Origin: UBA1672 sp964351365
GTDB lineage: Bacteria > Pseudomonadota > Alphaproteobacteria > Micavibrionales > Micavibrionaceae
Reading direction: 5' to 3'
NCBI GenBank assembly: GCA_964351365.1
Contig: CAYGNP010000019.1
Coordinates: forward strand, 1 to 51,815
Length of the DNA: 51,815 bases
Part shown: positions 22,776 through 31,742 of the stretch, in pieces
Layout: every line of letters begins with the position of its first letter
How positions within the stretch are numbered: the stretch's first letter is position 1
Position numbers and translations under genes: made by a program
The notes under the pieces: generated by a model
Told to the model about the DNA's origin: nothing
The model's database searches: none
The model's input: only the letters and a program-made list of their open reading frames with translations

Positions 22776-25574
22776 ATGAACAACGAAGATGAACTGTTTT
22801 TAATCGACGGGTCGGGATTTATTTTCCGCGCTTATTTCGCCATGGCCTATTCCCGCCAAAGCGGCATGACCAATCCCGAAGGGATAGAGGTTGGCGCGGT
22901 ATATGGGTTTACCAATATGCTGCTCAAAATGCTCAATGATTATCATGCCCCCTATCTGGCGGTGATTTTCGATGCCGCCCGCGCCAATTTCCGCAACAAG
23001 ATTTACCCTGCCTATAAGGCCAACCGTGATGAAACCCCCGAAGACCTTATCCCGCAATTCGCCCTGATACGTGAGGCAACGCAGGCTTTTGATATCCCCG
23101 CCATAGAGCTTGATGGCTATGAAGCCGATGATTTGATCGCCGCCTACACCAAGCACGCTCTTGCCGCAGGCAAAAAAGTTGTCATCGTCTCCTCGGATAA
23201 AGACCTCATGCAGCTTGTACGCCCCGGTGTACGCATGCTCGATCCTATGAAAAGCAAATGGGTAGGCGAAGCCGATGTCTTTGAAAAATTTGGCGTGCCC
23301 CCCGATAAAGTCGTAGATGTTCAGTCCCTTGCCGGTGACAGCGTCGATAATGTCCCCGGTGTTCCCGGCATAGGCATTAAAACCGCCGCGCAGCTCATCA
23401 ATGAATTCGGTAATCTGGATACCCTGCTCGAGCGTGCAAGCGAGATAAAACAAAATAAACGACGCGAGAGCCTGATCGAGCATGCACAAAACGCCCGTAT
23501 CTCCCGCCAGCTCGTACGCCTGGATGACAGTGCCCCCGTGCCGCTCGCCCTTGAGAAGCTAAAAACCCATGACCCGGATAAGCCAGAGCTCATGGCGTTC
23601 CTGCAAAAACATGCGTTCAACTCGATCATCAAACGCCTTGGCGGGCAAACAGTGGCTCCTGCTGCCAAAGCTGCAAAAGAAGACATAGCAATCATTGCTG
23701 AAGAAACCATGCCGCCCGCCGCGCAAAATCAATACACCCTGATCAACGATTCCAAGACGCTGGAGGAATGGATCACCGCCGCCAAAGAAACAGGCATATT
23801 GGCCATCGACACCGAAACCACAGGCTTGACCCCCGCAAAATCATCACTGGTGGGCATTTCCATGGCCTCATCGATCGGCAAAGCTGCTTACATCCCCCTT
23901 GCCCATATCCAAGACACTGATTTATTTGGCGCCAGCACCGCCAATGACCAACCCACGCAAATGAACATGTCGGAGTGTTTGAAACAGCTCAAACCCCTGC
24001 TGGAAGATCCATCCGTTCTAAAAATTGGGCACAACATGAAATATGACTGGCAGATGTTCGCAAAGGAAGGCATCCACATTTCTCCATGCGATGATACAAT
24101 GCTGATCTCGTACGTTCTGGATGGCGCAAGCCACAGCCACTCCATGGATAATCTCTCGATCATGCATTGCAACCACACCCCCATTAAATATGAAGAGGTT
24201 GCAGGCAAAGGCAAAGCGCAAGTGACCTTTGATAAGGTCGCAATCAAGGACGCCCTGACCTATGCTGCCGAAGACGCGGAAATCACGCTGCGCCTGCATA
24301 AAATACTCAAACCCCACCTTGCGCGTGAAAAAATGCTCAGCGTCTATGAAACCATCGAGCGCCCGCTCATCCCCATTATCGCGCTAATGGAGCTGGAGGG
24401 TATAAAAGTCGATCCCTCAAAACTCAGAGAAATGAGCCATGATTTTGGCAAAAAACTGGCAACCCTTGAAAAAGAAATCCATGATCTTGCCGGTCATCCC
24501 TTTAATGTAGCCTCCCCCAAACAGGTCGGTGAAGTCCTTTTTGATGAACTGGGACTGGATAGCGGTAAAAAAACCAAAACCGGAACGCACTCCACATCCA
24601 TTGATGTGCTCGAAAAACTGAGCCTCGAAGGACATGAGATTGTCATCAAAATTCTGGAACACCGCAGTCTGTCTAAACTCAAATCCACCTATACGGATGC
24701 GCTGCAGGAACAAATCAACCCCGCAACTGGGCGCGTGCACACCTCGTACCATATGACCGGCACAAGCACCGGGCGGCTCTCTTCTTCTGATCCCAACCTT
24801 CAGAACATACCCATCCGCACCGAAGAGGGCCGAAAAATCCGCGAGGCTTTCATCGCCAAGGAAGGGCACGCATTAATTTCAGTGGATTATTCTCAGGTCG
24901 AACTCAGGCTCGCCGCAGAAATGGCCGGCGTCACTGCCCTCAAACAGGCCTTCAAAGACGGCGTGGATATTCATAAACTCACCGCCTCACGCGTGTTTGA
25001 TGTCCCCCTCGATCAGGTCACTCCCGAAATTCGCCGCCAGGCCAAGGCCGTAAATTTCGGCATCATCTATGGCATATCGGGTTTTGGTTTGGCCAAACAA
25101 CTCGGTTGCCCCGTGGGCGAGGCCTCTGAATTCATCAAACGCTACCTTGCACGCTTCCATGAAATCGAGAGCTTTATGGAGCGCACAAAAGAGCAGGCCA
25201 AAAAAGACGGGTACGTCAAAACGCTTTATGGTCGAAAATGCTTTATTCCCGGCATACAGGACAAGAACCCCATGCGCATCAAGGGCGCAGAGCGTCAGGC
25301 CATTAACGCCCCCCTGCAAGGCACCGCCGCCGATATCATGAAAATCGCGATGGGCCGCATGCCCGCCGCGCTTAAAAAAGCTGGATTATCGGCAAAAATG
25401 CTGCTGCAGGTGCATGACGAACTGATTTTTGAGGTCCCGGACAGTGAAATCGAAAAAACCAAGGAAATTGTCAAACACACAATGGAAAATGCCTATAAAA
25501 TCAATGAAATAAACATATCCGTTCCCCTTGATGCCGAAGGCGGGCAGGGTACAAACTGGGCGCAGGCTCATTAG
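22776..25574 (+). CDS. polA: DNA polymerase I
   Basis: A 932-aa enzyme with all three domains of DNA polymerase I. These are a 5'-3' exonuclease at about 1-290 (GFIFRAYFAM, YEADDLIAAY, SSDKDLMQL, GIKTAAQLI), a 3'-5' exonuclease at about 335-530 with intact DxE (AIDTETTGL), HNMKYDWQ and YAAEDAEITLRL, and the polymerase at about 550-932 (TGRLSSSDPNLQNIP, VDYSQVELRLAA, RRQAKAVNFGIIYGIS, LLQVHDELIFEV). Length matches the E. coli enzyme (928 aa). Proofreading residues are present. It acts in repair and Okazaki maturation. Confidence 0.97.
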   Translation: MNNEDELFLIDGSGFIFRAYFAMAYSRQSGMTNPEGIEVGAVYGFTNMLLKMLNDYHAPYLAVIFDAARANFRNKIYPAYKANRDETPEDLIPQFALIREATQAFDIPAIELDGYEADDLIAAYTKHALAAGKKVVIVSSDKDLMQLVRPGVRMLDPMKSKWVGEADVFEKFGVPPDKVVDVQSLAGDSVDNVPGVPGIGIKTAAQLINEFGNLDTLLERASEIKQNKRRESLIEHAQNARISRQLVRLDDSAPVPLALEKLKTHDPDKPELMAFLQKHAFNSIIKRLGGQTVAPAAKAAKEDIAIIAEETMPPAAQNQYTLINDSKTLEEWITAAKETGILAIDTETTGLTPAKSSLVGISMASSIGKAAYIPLAHIQDTDLFGASTANDQPTQMNMSECLKQLKPLLEDPSVLKIGHNMKYDWQMFAKEGIHISPCDDTMLISYVLDGASHSHSMDNLSIMHCNHTPIKYEEVAGKGKAQVTFDKVAIKDALTYAAEDAEITLRLHKILKPHLAREKMLSVYETIERPLIPIIALMELEGIKVDPSKLREMSHDFGKKLATLEKEIHDLAGHPFNVASPKQVGEVLFDELGLDSGKKTKTGTHSTSIDVLEKLSLEGHEIVIKILEHRSLSKLKSTYTDALQEQINPATGRVHTSYHMTGTSTGRLSSSDPNLQNIPIRTEEGRKIREAFIAKEGHALISVDYSQVELRLAAEMAGVTALKQAFKDGVDIHKLTASRVFDVPLDQVTPEIRRQAKAVNFGIIYGISGFGLAKQLGCPVGEASEFIKRYLARFHEIESFMERTKEQAKKDGYVKTLYGRKCFIPGIQDKNPMRIKGAERQAINAPLQGTAADIMKIAMGRMPAALKKAGLSAKMLLQVHDELIFEVPDSEIEKTKEIVKHTMENAYKINEINISVPLDAEGGQGTNWAQAH

Positions 25575-25603
25575 AAAAATCCCCAAAACCTATACTTTAG
25601 GCC

Positions 25604-25641
25604 ATAAAAGTACATTTTTTTAGTATAAAAGTGCATTTTTT
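25604..25641 (+). repeat. Tandem 17-base repeat, 21-base period, upstream of promoter
   Basis: ATAAAAGTACATTTTTT (25604-25620) is followed by ATAAAAGTGCATTTTTT (25625-25641), one mismatch, four bases between. The 21-base period is two turns of the helix, placing both on one face of DNA directly before the -35 at 25645. This fits a paired binding site for an activator or repressor of the candidate RNA downstream. Confidence 0.7.
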
Positions 25642-25644
25642 CTG

Positions 25645-25673
25645 TTGACATAAGCACATCGCTTACGTTATAT
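25645..25673 (+). promoter_or_regulatory. Sigma70-type promoter
   Basis: TTGACA (25645-25650), 17-base spacer, TTATAT (25668-25673). The predicted start is about 25680. No reading frame of note follows on this strand, which points to an RNA product. Confidence 0.65.
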
Positions 25674-25679
25674 CTCTCC

Positions 25680-25845
25680 CAACAATAACGATATGTGCTC
25701 TTCCTCCACACACACAAAGGGCACTATCTGTATAAAAAAATAAAGCGGTTGACCTGACTTTCCCCCACACACAATAGGGTCAGCCGCTTATACAGTTCCC
25801 CACACACGGAAAGTGTAGGTCGTTCTCCCTCCCCGGGAGGGCGGC
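25680..25845 (+). ncRNA. Candidate small RNA with repeated CCnCACACA loops
   Basis: About 165 bases between polA and the convergent DUF3147 gene fold into a row of hairpins. H1: 25695-25702 with 25717-25724, loop CCTCCACACACACA. H2: a 12-pair stem (25743-25754 with 25778-25789) on a six-pair outer helix (25728-25733 with 25790-25795), separated by an A-rich bulge; its loop contains CCCCCACACACA. H3: 25796-25799 with 25808-25811, loop CCACACAC. H4: CCCTCC/GGAGGG (25827-25841), GC-rich, without a T-run. The same motif CC-C-CACACA exposed in three successive loops suggests repeated antisense contact sites. The pattern recalls alphaproteobacterial RNAs with C-rich anti-Shine-Dalgarno loops, but no family match is claimed. 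Confidence 0.6.
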
Positions 25846-25855
25846 CTCGCTGTAT

Positions 25856-26209
25856 TTAAAACGAAATACCGAATTTTTTCATAACCCAGATCATCGCAAA
25901 ATAGAGCAATGCGGTTAAAATGCAGGACAGCCCAAGCGAGATATAAAACGGCAACCCGTGGCGCAAAAGGGCGGGCAAAACCAGAAACATCGGCAGCGAG
26001 GGTAATACCAGCCAGAACGTGGCCTCGGCGTGGTTTGCAATGCGCGCAGCATCACGTGTTTCGTGCCACATCCAGATCATCGCCAGAACAGAGACAAGCG
26101 GCAAGGACGCAATGAGCGCCCCAAAAGCAGGGCTTCGTTTGGAAACCTCAGAAATTGCTGCAATTAAAATGCCGGAAATCGCGGCCTTTAAAATGGGAAA
26201 CAGCATCAC
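25856..26209 (-). CDS. DUF3147-like small membrane protein
   Basis: A 117-aa protein with four hydrophobic segments covering most of its length. The early wording FPILKAAISGILIAAISEVSKRSPAFGALIASLPLVSVLAMIW is, as I recall, characteristic of the DUF3147 family. Function is unknown. Its start overlaps the end of yaaA by one base and the ribosome site GAGGGG lies inside yaaA, so the two are coupled. Confidence 0.78.
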   Translation of the reverse strand: MMLFPILKAAISGILIAAISEVSKRSPAFGALIASLPLVSVLAMIWMWHETRDAARIANHAEATFWLVLPSLPMFLVLPALLRHGLPFYISLGLSCILTALLYFAMIWVMKKFGISF

Positions 26210-26986
26210 TTACCCCTCCTGATCACGTACAAAAACGAGAGTTTTTTCATCAGACATTTTGGGCTGAAACGCATATCCGTCCGCATTAAAACTCTTTAAG
26301 CCATGAGGCGTTTCAATGCGGTTTTGAATCATATATCGTGCCATTGCCCCGCGTGCACGCTTCGCAAACAGCCCGATCGTTTTGGGCGCGCCGTTTTTCA
26401 TCTCTTTGAAATCACACGTAACAAAACCCCCATTCAACTTTTTAGGCTTCACCGCTTTTATATATTCATTCGAGGCAAGGCAAATCACGCTCTGGTCTTT
26501 ATGCCCCTGAACGGCCTCATTCACTGCCGCCGTAATCAGGTTCCCCCAAAAATCATACAAATCCTCACCACGTTTATTCCCCAGCGTCGTTCCCATCTCA
26601 AGCCTGTAGGGCTGAATAAGATCAAGCGGGCGCAAAAAACCGTAAAGCCCGGAGAGTATACCCAAATGCTTTTGCGCAAAATCCACATCCTGCGCGCTCA
26701 AGCTATCTGCATCCAGCCCGACATATGTATCTCCCCGAAACGCGTATACTGCCTGCTTGGAGTTATCCGGCATAAAATCACTCTCAAAGCCCTGATACCG
26801 CTCGTAATTCAGCTGCCCTAAATTATCCGACAGGCTCATCAGGCTCTGGATGTCTTTCTTTGATTTTTTCTTTAATATACCCACAAGTACCTGCGTTTCT
26901 TCCTGAAAACGCAATTGTGTAGATTTGCTGATTGGCGCTTTGGCCTCAAAATCAAGCTTTTTAGCAGGGGAAATCAGCGCGAGCAT
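26210..26986 (-). CDS. yaaA: YaaA-family peroxide-stress protein
   Basis: A 258-aa protein of the YaaA/DUF328 family with the invariant start LALISPAKKLDF, then QKHLGILSGLYGFLRPLD and the C-terminal GYAFQPKMSDEKTLVFVRD. In E. coli it lowers free iron under peroxide stress and binds DNA. Length matches the E. coli protein (258 aa). It is translationally coupled with the DUF3147 gene. Confidence 0.92.
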   Translation of the reverse strand: MLALISPAKKLDFEAKAPISKSTQLRFQEETQVLVGILKKKSKKDIQSLMSLSDNLGQLNYERYQGFESDFMPDNSKQAVYAFRGDTYVGLDADSLSAQDVDFAQKHLGILSGLYGFLRPLDLIQPYRLEMGTTLGNKRGEDLYDFWGNLITAAVNEAVQGHKDQSVICLASNEYIKAVKPKKLNGGFVTCDFKEMKNGAPKTIGLFAKRARGAMARYMIQNRIETPHGLKSFNADGYAFQPKMSDEKTLVFVRDQEG

Positions 26987-27095
26987 AAATACATATCCTT
27001 TATCATCTTCAACTATGTAAGCTTAAATTGCTGAAATCGGAATACAAGATAATTTTATCGATTGTCTCCATCGCTTTTCCCGATATCATAACCTC

Positions 27096-29033
27096 ATGAG
27101 CATGAAATACCGTTCCGAAATTGATGGATTACGCGCACTCGCTGTCATAGCGGTCATCCTCTATCATGCAAAATGGGGCATTCAGGGTGGATTTATCGGC
27201 GTGGATATATTCTTTGTCATCTCCGGCTATCTGATAACATCGATCATCCTGCGTGAGATGCAGGAGGGAACCTTCAGCCTCATCAGTTTCTATGAGCGCC
27301 GCGCGCGGCGCATTCTCCCCGCGCTCCTGATTGTAATGTTATTCACGCTACCCCCCGCGTGGTTCTTAATGCTGCCCGATTCCCTAAGCGAGTATGCAAA
27401 AAGCGTGCTTGCCGCCTTAGGGTTTGCTTCAAATGTCTGGTTTTCCCTCGAAGACACTTATACCGCGCAGCCAAGCCTGCTCAAGCCCATGCTCCATACG
27501 TGGACATTGGCGGTAGAGGAACAGTTTTACATCCTCTTCCCTTTACTCCTTATGATGCTCACCGCTTTTTTGCGCCGTTACATCCTAAGCCTGTTTGTTC
27601 TTGGACTTCTCGTCTCCCTTCAAATCGCTGAGAGCGCCGGTAGCCTCTACCCAAACGAGACATTCTATCTTCTGCACACCCGCGTTTGGGAACTTCTGGC
27701 CGGAGCGATGATCGCAAAAATCGAGATGGAGCGCCCGCGTGAGAACCATCCATTGCTAGAGGCGATCATGCCCGCCCTTGGAATTTGCCTCATCGCGCAC
27801 GCTCTCATTTTCTTCGAAGACACAATGCGCCATCCATCTTTCATGACGGCCTTGCCGGTCATCGGAACCATGCTGCTGCTCTGGTTCTGCAAAAAGGGCG
27901 AGCTGATCACCGATCTCCTCTCCGCGCGTCCGCTTGTGATAATCGGCCTGATTTCCTATAGCCTCTATCTCTGGCATTTCCCGATTTTCGCCTTTGCCCG
28001 CATCGAGTGGGGGGATCTGACCACCACAGCAAAACTCGCCTGCATCATTCTGACCTTTATCCTATCCGCCCTGAGCTACTCCCTGATCGAGCGCCCGATC
28101 CGCTATAAAATGGCCCTCAAGCCCTTTCTCGCAGTAATCCTAATCGCAACCGTCATCCTCATTGGCGTAAATGCATTCATCATCAAAACTGGTGGCGCGA
28201 AATTCCGCATGGCGGCCTATAATCAGCTATTCGAGGTTGGTGATGCGGATATGCGCATTGATGGCATTGATTGTTTTGCGCGCAAAACCCTGGGCGAGCA
28301 TTGCAAATTCACGCATGATGGCGCAAAAGGTACAATTATCGGTATCGGCGACAGCCACCTGGCCATGTTCGGCCCGGCGCTCAAATCATGGGCAGAAAAG
28401 CACAATATGAATTATGAGCAATTCCCGAACTGTGTTTTCATTTTGGGCACACAAATCCAAAAACCCGATGGCGCCCTCGCACCTAATCCTTGCCCGGAAG
28501 AACAACTCGCCGCACTCGCGAAATATAAGAACGCTATCATCGTCAAAGCCACGCGCCTGACTTGGCGAATTACAGGAACAGATGTAGGCGGGGGCATAGC
28601 TGATCACTGCGTGCGAGAGGGCGGGGACGACATCAAGGACGCCATCATCCAGACCAATGAACAGATTTTAGCCCATGGTCACACCCTCATCCAGATTTAC
28701 CCCGTACCGGAATTAGACTTCAGCCCCGCCCATACCATAAAAACCATGCTGCGCGGCCATGAGATGGATTATAAATCGCGTCTGCCGGAGATCGCACAAA
28801 GCGCTAAGTTGAAATCCTCACTCGTGCAATATCACCAGCGCCACACCGACGCGTTTGAGGCACTGGACAAGATTGAAAACCCCAACTATATCAAAATTCA
28901 CCCGCATAAAATTCTCTGCGATGAAACCCTGGGAACCTGCGACACCTTCCGAGGTGGCCATATCCTCTACCGCGATATGAATCACTTGACCCCGTATGCA
29001 GCAAAATTAATTGTAAGCAATATTAATCTCTAA
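27096..29033 (+). CDS. OafA/YrhL-type acyltransferase with SGNH domain
   Basis: A 645-aa membrane O-acyltransferase. The N-terminal acyltransferase 3 domain (about 1-360, some ten membrane segments) shows the family signature YRSEIDGLRALAVIAVILYH, FFVISGYLIT and RRARRILPAL. A C-terminal extracytoplasmic SGNH-hydrolase-like domain (about 390-645) has GIGDSHLAMFG with the catalytic serine, and NHLTPYAAKLIV with a closing His. It likely acylates a surface polysaccharide or peptidoglycan sugar. It stands alone and abuts the guaA stop codon. Confidence 0.9.
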   Translation: MSMKYRSEIDGLRALAVIAVILYHAKWGIQGGFIGVDIFFVISGYLITSIILREMQEGTFSLISFYERRARRILPALLIVMLFTLPPAWFLMLPDSLSEYAKSVLAALGFASNVWFSLEDTYTAQPSLLKPMLHTWTLAVEEQFYILFPLLLMMLTAFLRRYILSLFVLGLLVSLQIAESAGSLYPNETFYLLHTRVWELLAGAMIAKIEMERPRENHPLLEAIMPALGICLIAHALIFFEDTMRHPSFMTALPVIGTMLLLWFCKKGELITDLLSARPLVIIGLISYSLYLWHFPIFAFARIEWGDLTTTAKLACIILTFILSALSYSLIERPIRYKMALKPFLAVILIATVILIGVNAFIIKTGGAKFRMAAYNQLFEVGDADMRIDGIDCFARKTLGEHCKFTHDGAKGTIIGIGDSHLAMFGPALKSWAEKHNMNYEQFPNCVFILGTQIQKPDGALAPNPCPEEQLAALAKYKNAIIVKATRLTWRITGTDVGGGIADHCVREGGDDIKDAIIQTNEQILAHGHTLIQIYPVPELDFSPAHTIKTMLRGHEMDYKSRLPEIAQSAKLKSSLVQYHQRHTDAFEALDKIENPNYIKIHPHKILCDETLGTCDTFRGGHILYRDMNHLTPYAAKLIVSNINL

Positions 29034-30722
29034 TCACTCCCACTCAATTGTCCCCGGGGGTTTAGAGGTAATATCATACACGACGCGGTTGATGCCGTGC
29101 ACTTCGTTGATAATCCGCGTTGAAACGCGCCCCAAAAACTCATGGGTAAACGGATAGTAATCCGCCGTCATCCCGTCCGTCGACGTCACCGCCCGCAGCG
29201 CACAGACAAAATCATAGGTCCGCGCATCGCCCATCACACCAACGGTTTTCACCGGCAGCAACACGGCAAAAGCCTGCCAGATTTCATCGTATAATCCGGC
29301 CTTCCTGATCTCATCCAGATACACCGTATCGGCCTTGCGCAAAATATCAATCTTCTCCTGCGTAATCTCCCCCGGTATCCGGATCGCAAGACCCGGCCCT
29401 GGAAACGGATGGCGGCGAATGAAATCCTCCGGCATACCAAGCTCACGCCCTAAGCTACGCACCTCATCCTTAAACAGCTCACGCATCGGCTCGACAAGAC
29501 CCATCTCCATATCATCGGGCAACCCGCCGACATTGTGATGAGATTTAATCGTCTCGCTCGGCCCCCCGCCAAAGCTCACCGACTCAATCACATCCGGATA
29601 CAGCGTACCCTGCGCCAGAAATTTCGCCGGCTCACCGCCTTTGGCCACACGCGCCGCGCAGGCATCAAACACCTCGATAAACATAGAGCCAATAAGCTTG
29701 CGCTTAATCTCTGGATCACTAATCCCCTCAAGACCGCTCAGGAATTTTTCGCTCGCATCCTCGTGAATGAGCGGGATGTTGTAATGCCCACGGAACAAAT
29801 CGACGACTTGCGTCGATTCCCCCGCCCGCATCAATCCCGTATCGACATAAATACACGTCAGCTGATCGCCGATCGCTTCATGAATAAGGACCGCCGTCAC
29901 CGAGCTATCCACGCCCCCCGACAGCCCGCAAATCACCTTGGCATCACCCACTTGCGCGCGGATTTGCGCAATCTTCTCCGCGCGAAATGCCGCCATCGTC
30001 CAATCCCCCGAACATCCGCAAATCTCATGCGTAAAGGCGCGGTACAAATCCCGCCCATGCGTGGTGTGCACAACTTCCGGGTGGAACTGCACGCCGTAAA
30101 ACTGGCGCGTCTCATCGGCAATAATCGCAAAAGGCGCACCCTCGGATTGACCAATTACCTTGAAGCCCTCGGGCAAAACAGCCACATGATCACCATGGCT
30201 CATCCAGACCTGCTCGCGCGCACCCGTTTTCCAAGGCCCGGAAAACAGCGCCGAACTCTCGCTCACATCCACAAAGGCCCGCCCAAATTCGCGGCTTTGC
30301 TCGCCTTCCACAACCCCGCCAAGCTGCTTGACCATAGTCTGCTGCCCGTAACAAATCCCCAGAATCGGAACGCCAAGCCTAAACACGCACTCCGGCGCGC
30401 GCGGCGCATCCTTCTCCAGCACAGAGCGCGGCCCGCCGGACAAGATAATCCCCTTGGGATCATACGCTTTAATTGCTTTTTCCATGTCATCCTGAAGCGC
30501 TTGCGCTGAAGGATCTTGCCGTGCTGCCATGGATCCTTCGCTACGCTCAGCATGACAATATAAACCCGGAGGTTTGTTAAACGGCCAGATCTCGCAATAC
30601 ACACCGCTCTCGCGCAAACGCCGCGCAATCAGCTGCGTCACCTGTGATCCGAAATCAAGGATAAGGATATGATCGTGTTTCAATTTTTGCGCCGTAGCGG
30701 CTTTTTCTTGTGCATGTGTCAT
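29034..30722 (-). CDS. guaA: GMP synthase (glutamine-hydrolysing) with in-frame repeat insertion
   Basis: A 562-aa enzyme that aminates XMP to GMP. It has the class I glutamine amidotransferase domain with catalytic Cys in ILGICYGQQ and His/Glu in VQFHPEVVHT, then the ATP-pyrophosphatase domain (VICGLSGGVDSSV) and the dimerisation domain at the C-terminus (RHPFPGPGLAIRI, YDITSKPPGTIEWE). It is about 35-40 residues longer than usual (around 525). The extra is an N-terminal tail of about 15 and an insert of about 30 residues near 53-82 (LYCHAERSEGSMAARQDP... ), between the strand YCEIWPFN and the AIKAYDPKGIILSGGP loop. The insert is encoded by a palindromic repeat (see 30485-30557). Catalytic residues are intact. 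Confidence 0.95.
   Translation of the reverse strand: MTHAQEKAATAQKLKHDHILILDFGSQVTQLIARRLRESGVYCEIWPFNKPPGLYCHAERSEGSMAARQDPSAQALQDDMEKAIKAYDPKGIILSGGPRSVLEKDAPRAPECVFRLGVPILGICYGQQTMVKQLGGVVEGEQSREFGRAFVDVSESSALFSGPWKTGAREQVWMSHGDHVAVLPEGFKVIGQSEGAPFAIIADETRQFYGVQFHPEVVHTTHGRDLYRAFTHEICGCSGDWTMAAFRAEKIAQIRAQVGDAKVICGLSGGVDSSVTAVLIHEAIGDQLTCIYVDTGLMRAGESTQVVDLFRGHYNIPLIHEDASEKFLSGLEGISDPEIKRKLIGSMFIEVFDACAARVAKGGEPAKFLAQGTLYPDVIESVSFGGGPSETIKSHHNVGGLPDDMEMGLVEPMRELFKDEVRSLGRELGMPEDFIRRHPFPGPGLAIRIPGEITQEKIDILRKADTVYLDEIRKAGLYDEIWQAFAVLLPVKTVGVMGDARTYDFVCALRAVTSTDGMTADYYPFTHEFLGRVSTRIINEVHGINRVVYDITSKPPGTIEWE
30485..30557. repeat. Palindromic repeat inserted in guaA
   Basis: A 73-base imperfect palindrome beginning TGTCATCCTGAAGCG and ending CGCTCAGCATGACA, with GAAGGATC and GGATCCTTC as inner arms. 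Both ends read TGTCATnCTGA inward. In guaA it is translated as CHAERSEGSMAARQDPS, a wording I know from interspersed repeats in alphaproteobacterial genes. It resembles Rickettsia palindromic elements, which also insert in frame in coding genes. No second copy was seen in the window. Confidence 0.75.
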
Positions 30723-30832
30723 ACCCGCTTTTTACCTTTTAATTTAAAGCCTGCAAAGCCTAAAACTATTGCCCAGTGCAAAAAACAATGCTGTAATGCG
30801 CCTTAATTCAAAACAAGGAACATAAGAGGCTT

Positions 30833-31666
30833 ATGCGCGCACCGACATTTTCATTCGAATTCTTCCCCCCAAAAACCGAAGAGCTGGCTGAAAAGCTATG
30901 GCCGGAAGTCACAAAGCTCATGAGCTTAAACCCAAAATATATGACCGTGACATACGGGGCAGGGGGCTCCACGAAGGAAGGAACCGTCTCCGCGCTCAGG
31001 CACATTATCGCCATGACAAAAATTCCAATGGCCTCGCACCTGACATTTCTCTCAACCACCAAGGCCGATCTGGATGATTATATCGCCCGCCTTTGGGATG
31101 CAGGTGTAAAACACATCATCGCCCTGCGCGGTGATTTGCCAAAGGGCACAAGCTTTGATGATTTCACCGGTGATGAGTATTATGATTACACCAGTAATTT
31201 CATCACCGCCCTGAAATCGAAACATGATTTTGAAATCTCTGTTGGCGCTTATCCCGAAAAACATCCCGACGCGCCCGATCTGAATGCGGACATTGCCGCG
31301 CTCAAACTCAAATGCGACGCCGGAGCTGACCGCGCTATCACGCAGTTTTTCTTCGAAAACGATGTTTACTACCGCTTTGTTGAACAATGCGAAAAAGCCG
31401 GAATTACAACCCCCATCTGCCCCGGCCTTCTGCCCGTGCATGACTTCAAGGGCATGTGCGGATTCGCCAAGAAATGCGAGGCCTCAGTGCCCGCCTGGAT
31501 GCATGATAAATTCGCTCACCTCAGCGGCGAGGACGCCCGCAAGGCCGGGCTGGAGCTGCTGGTCTCCCAAACCGAGGATCTGAAGAAAAACGGCATTGAT
31601 CATATCCACTTCTACACCATGAACAAAGCCGACATGACCACGCAGGCAGTGCAGGCACTGAAATAG
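30833..31666 (+). CDS. metF: 5,10-methylenetetrahydrofolate reductase
   Basis: A 277-aa flavin enzyme that reduces methylene-THF to methyl-THF for methionine synthesis. Family features are TFSFEFFPPKTEE at the start, VTYGAGGS, HLTFLS, IIALRGDLP, ISVGAYPEKHPDA, GADRAITQFFFEND and PGLLPV. Length is slightly shorter than the E. coli protein (296 aa). The ribosome site AAGAGG lies before ATG 30833. It is divergent from guaA. Together with metE about 770 bases downstream it forms the methyl-supply part of methionine synthesis. Confidence 0.95.
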   Translation: MRAPTFSFEFFPPKTEELAEKLWPEVTKLMSLNPKYMTVTYGAGGSTKEGTVSALRHIIAMTKIPMASHLTFLSTTKADLDDYIARLWDAGVKHIIALRGDLPKGTSFDDFTGDEYYDYTSNFITALKSKHDFEISVGAYPEKHPDAPDLNADIAALKLKCDAGADRAITQFFFENDVYYRFVEQCEKAGITTPICPGLLPVHDFKGMCGFAKKCEASVPAWMHDKFAHLSGEDARKAGLELLVSQTEDLKKNGIDHIHFYTMNKADMTTQAVQALK

Positions 31667-31742
31667 TTAACATATTTCTTGCCCCCCCCCTTTTTATTTG
31701 CTAGAATCCATGGAAATTAGAAAAAATTTTAGGAGACAGAAA

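Noticed and set aside
29535..30509. 324-aa reading frame on the plus strand opposite guaA
   Set aside because: It is the antisense shadow of a strongly supported essential gene, with Arg/His/Pro-rich composition typical of shadows.
30816..30835. GGAAC before metF as an EcfG site
   Set aside because: The expected CGTT is absent and the position overlaps the ribosome site.
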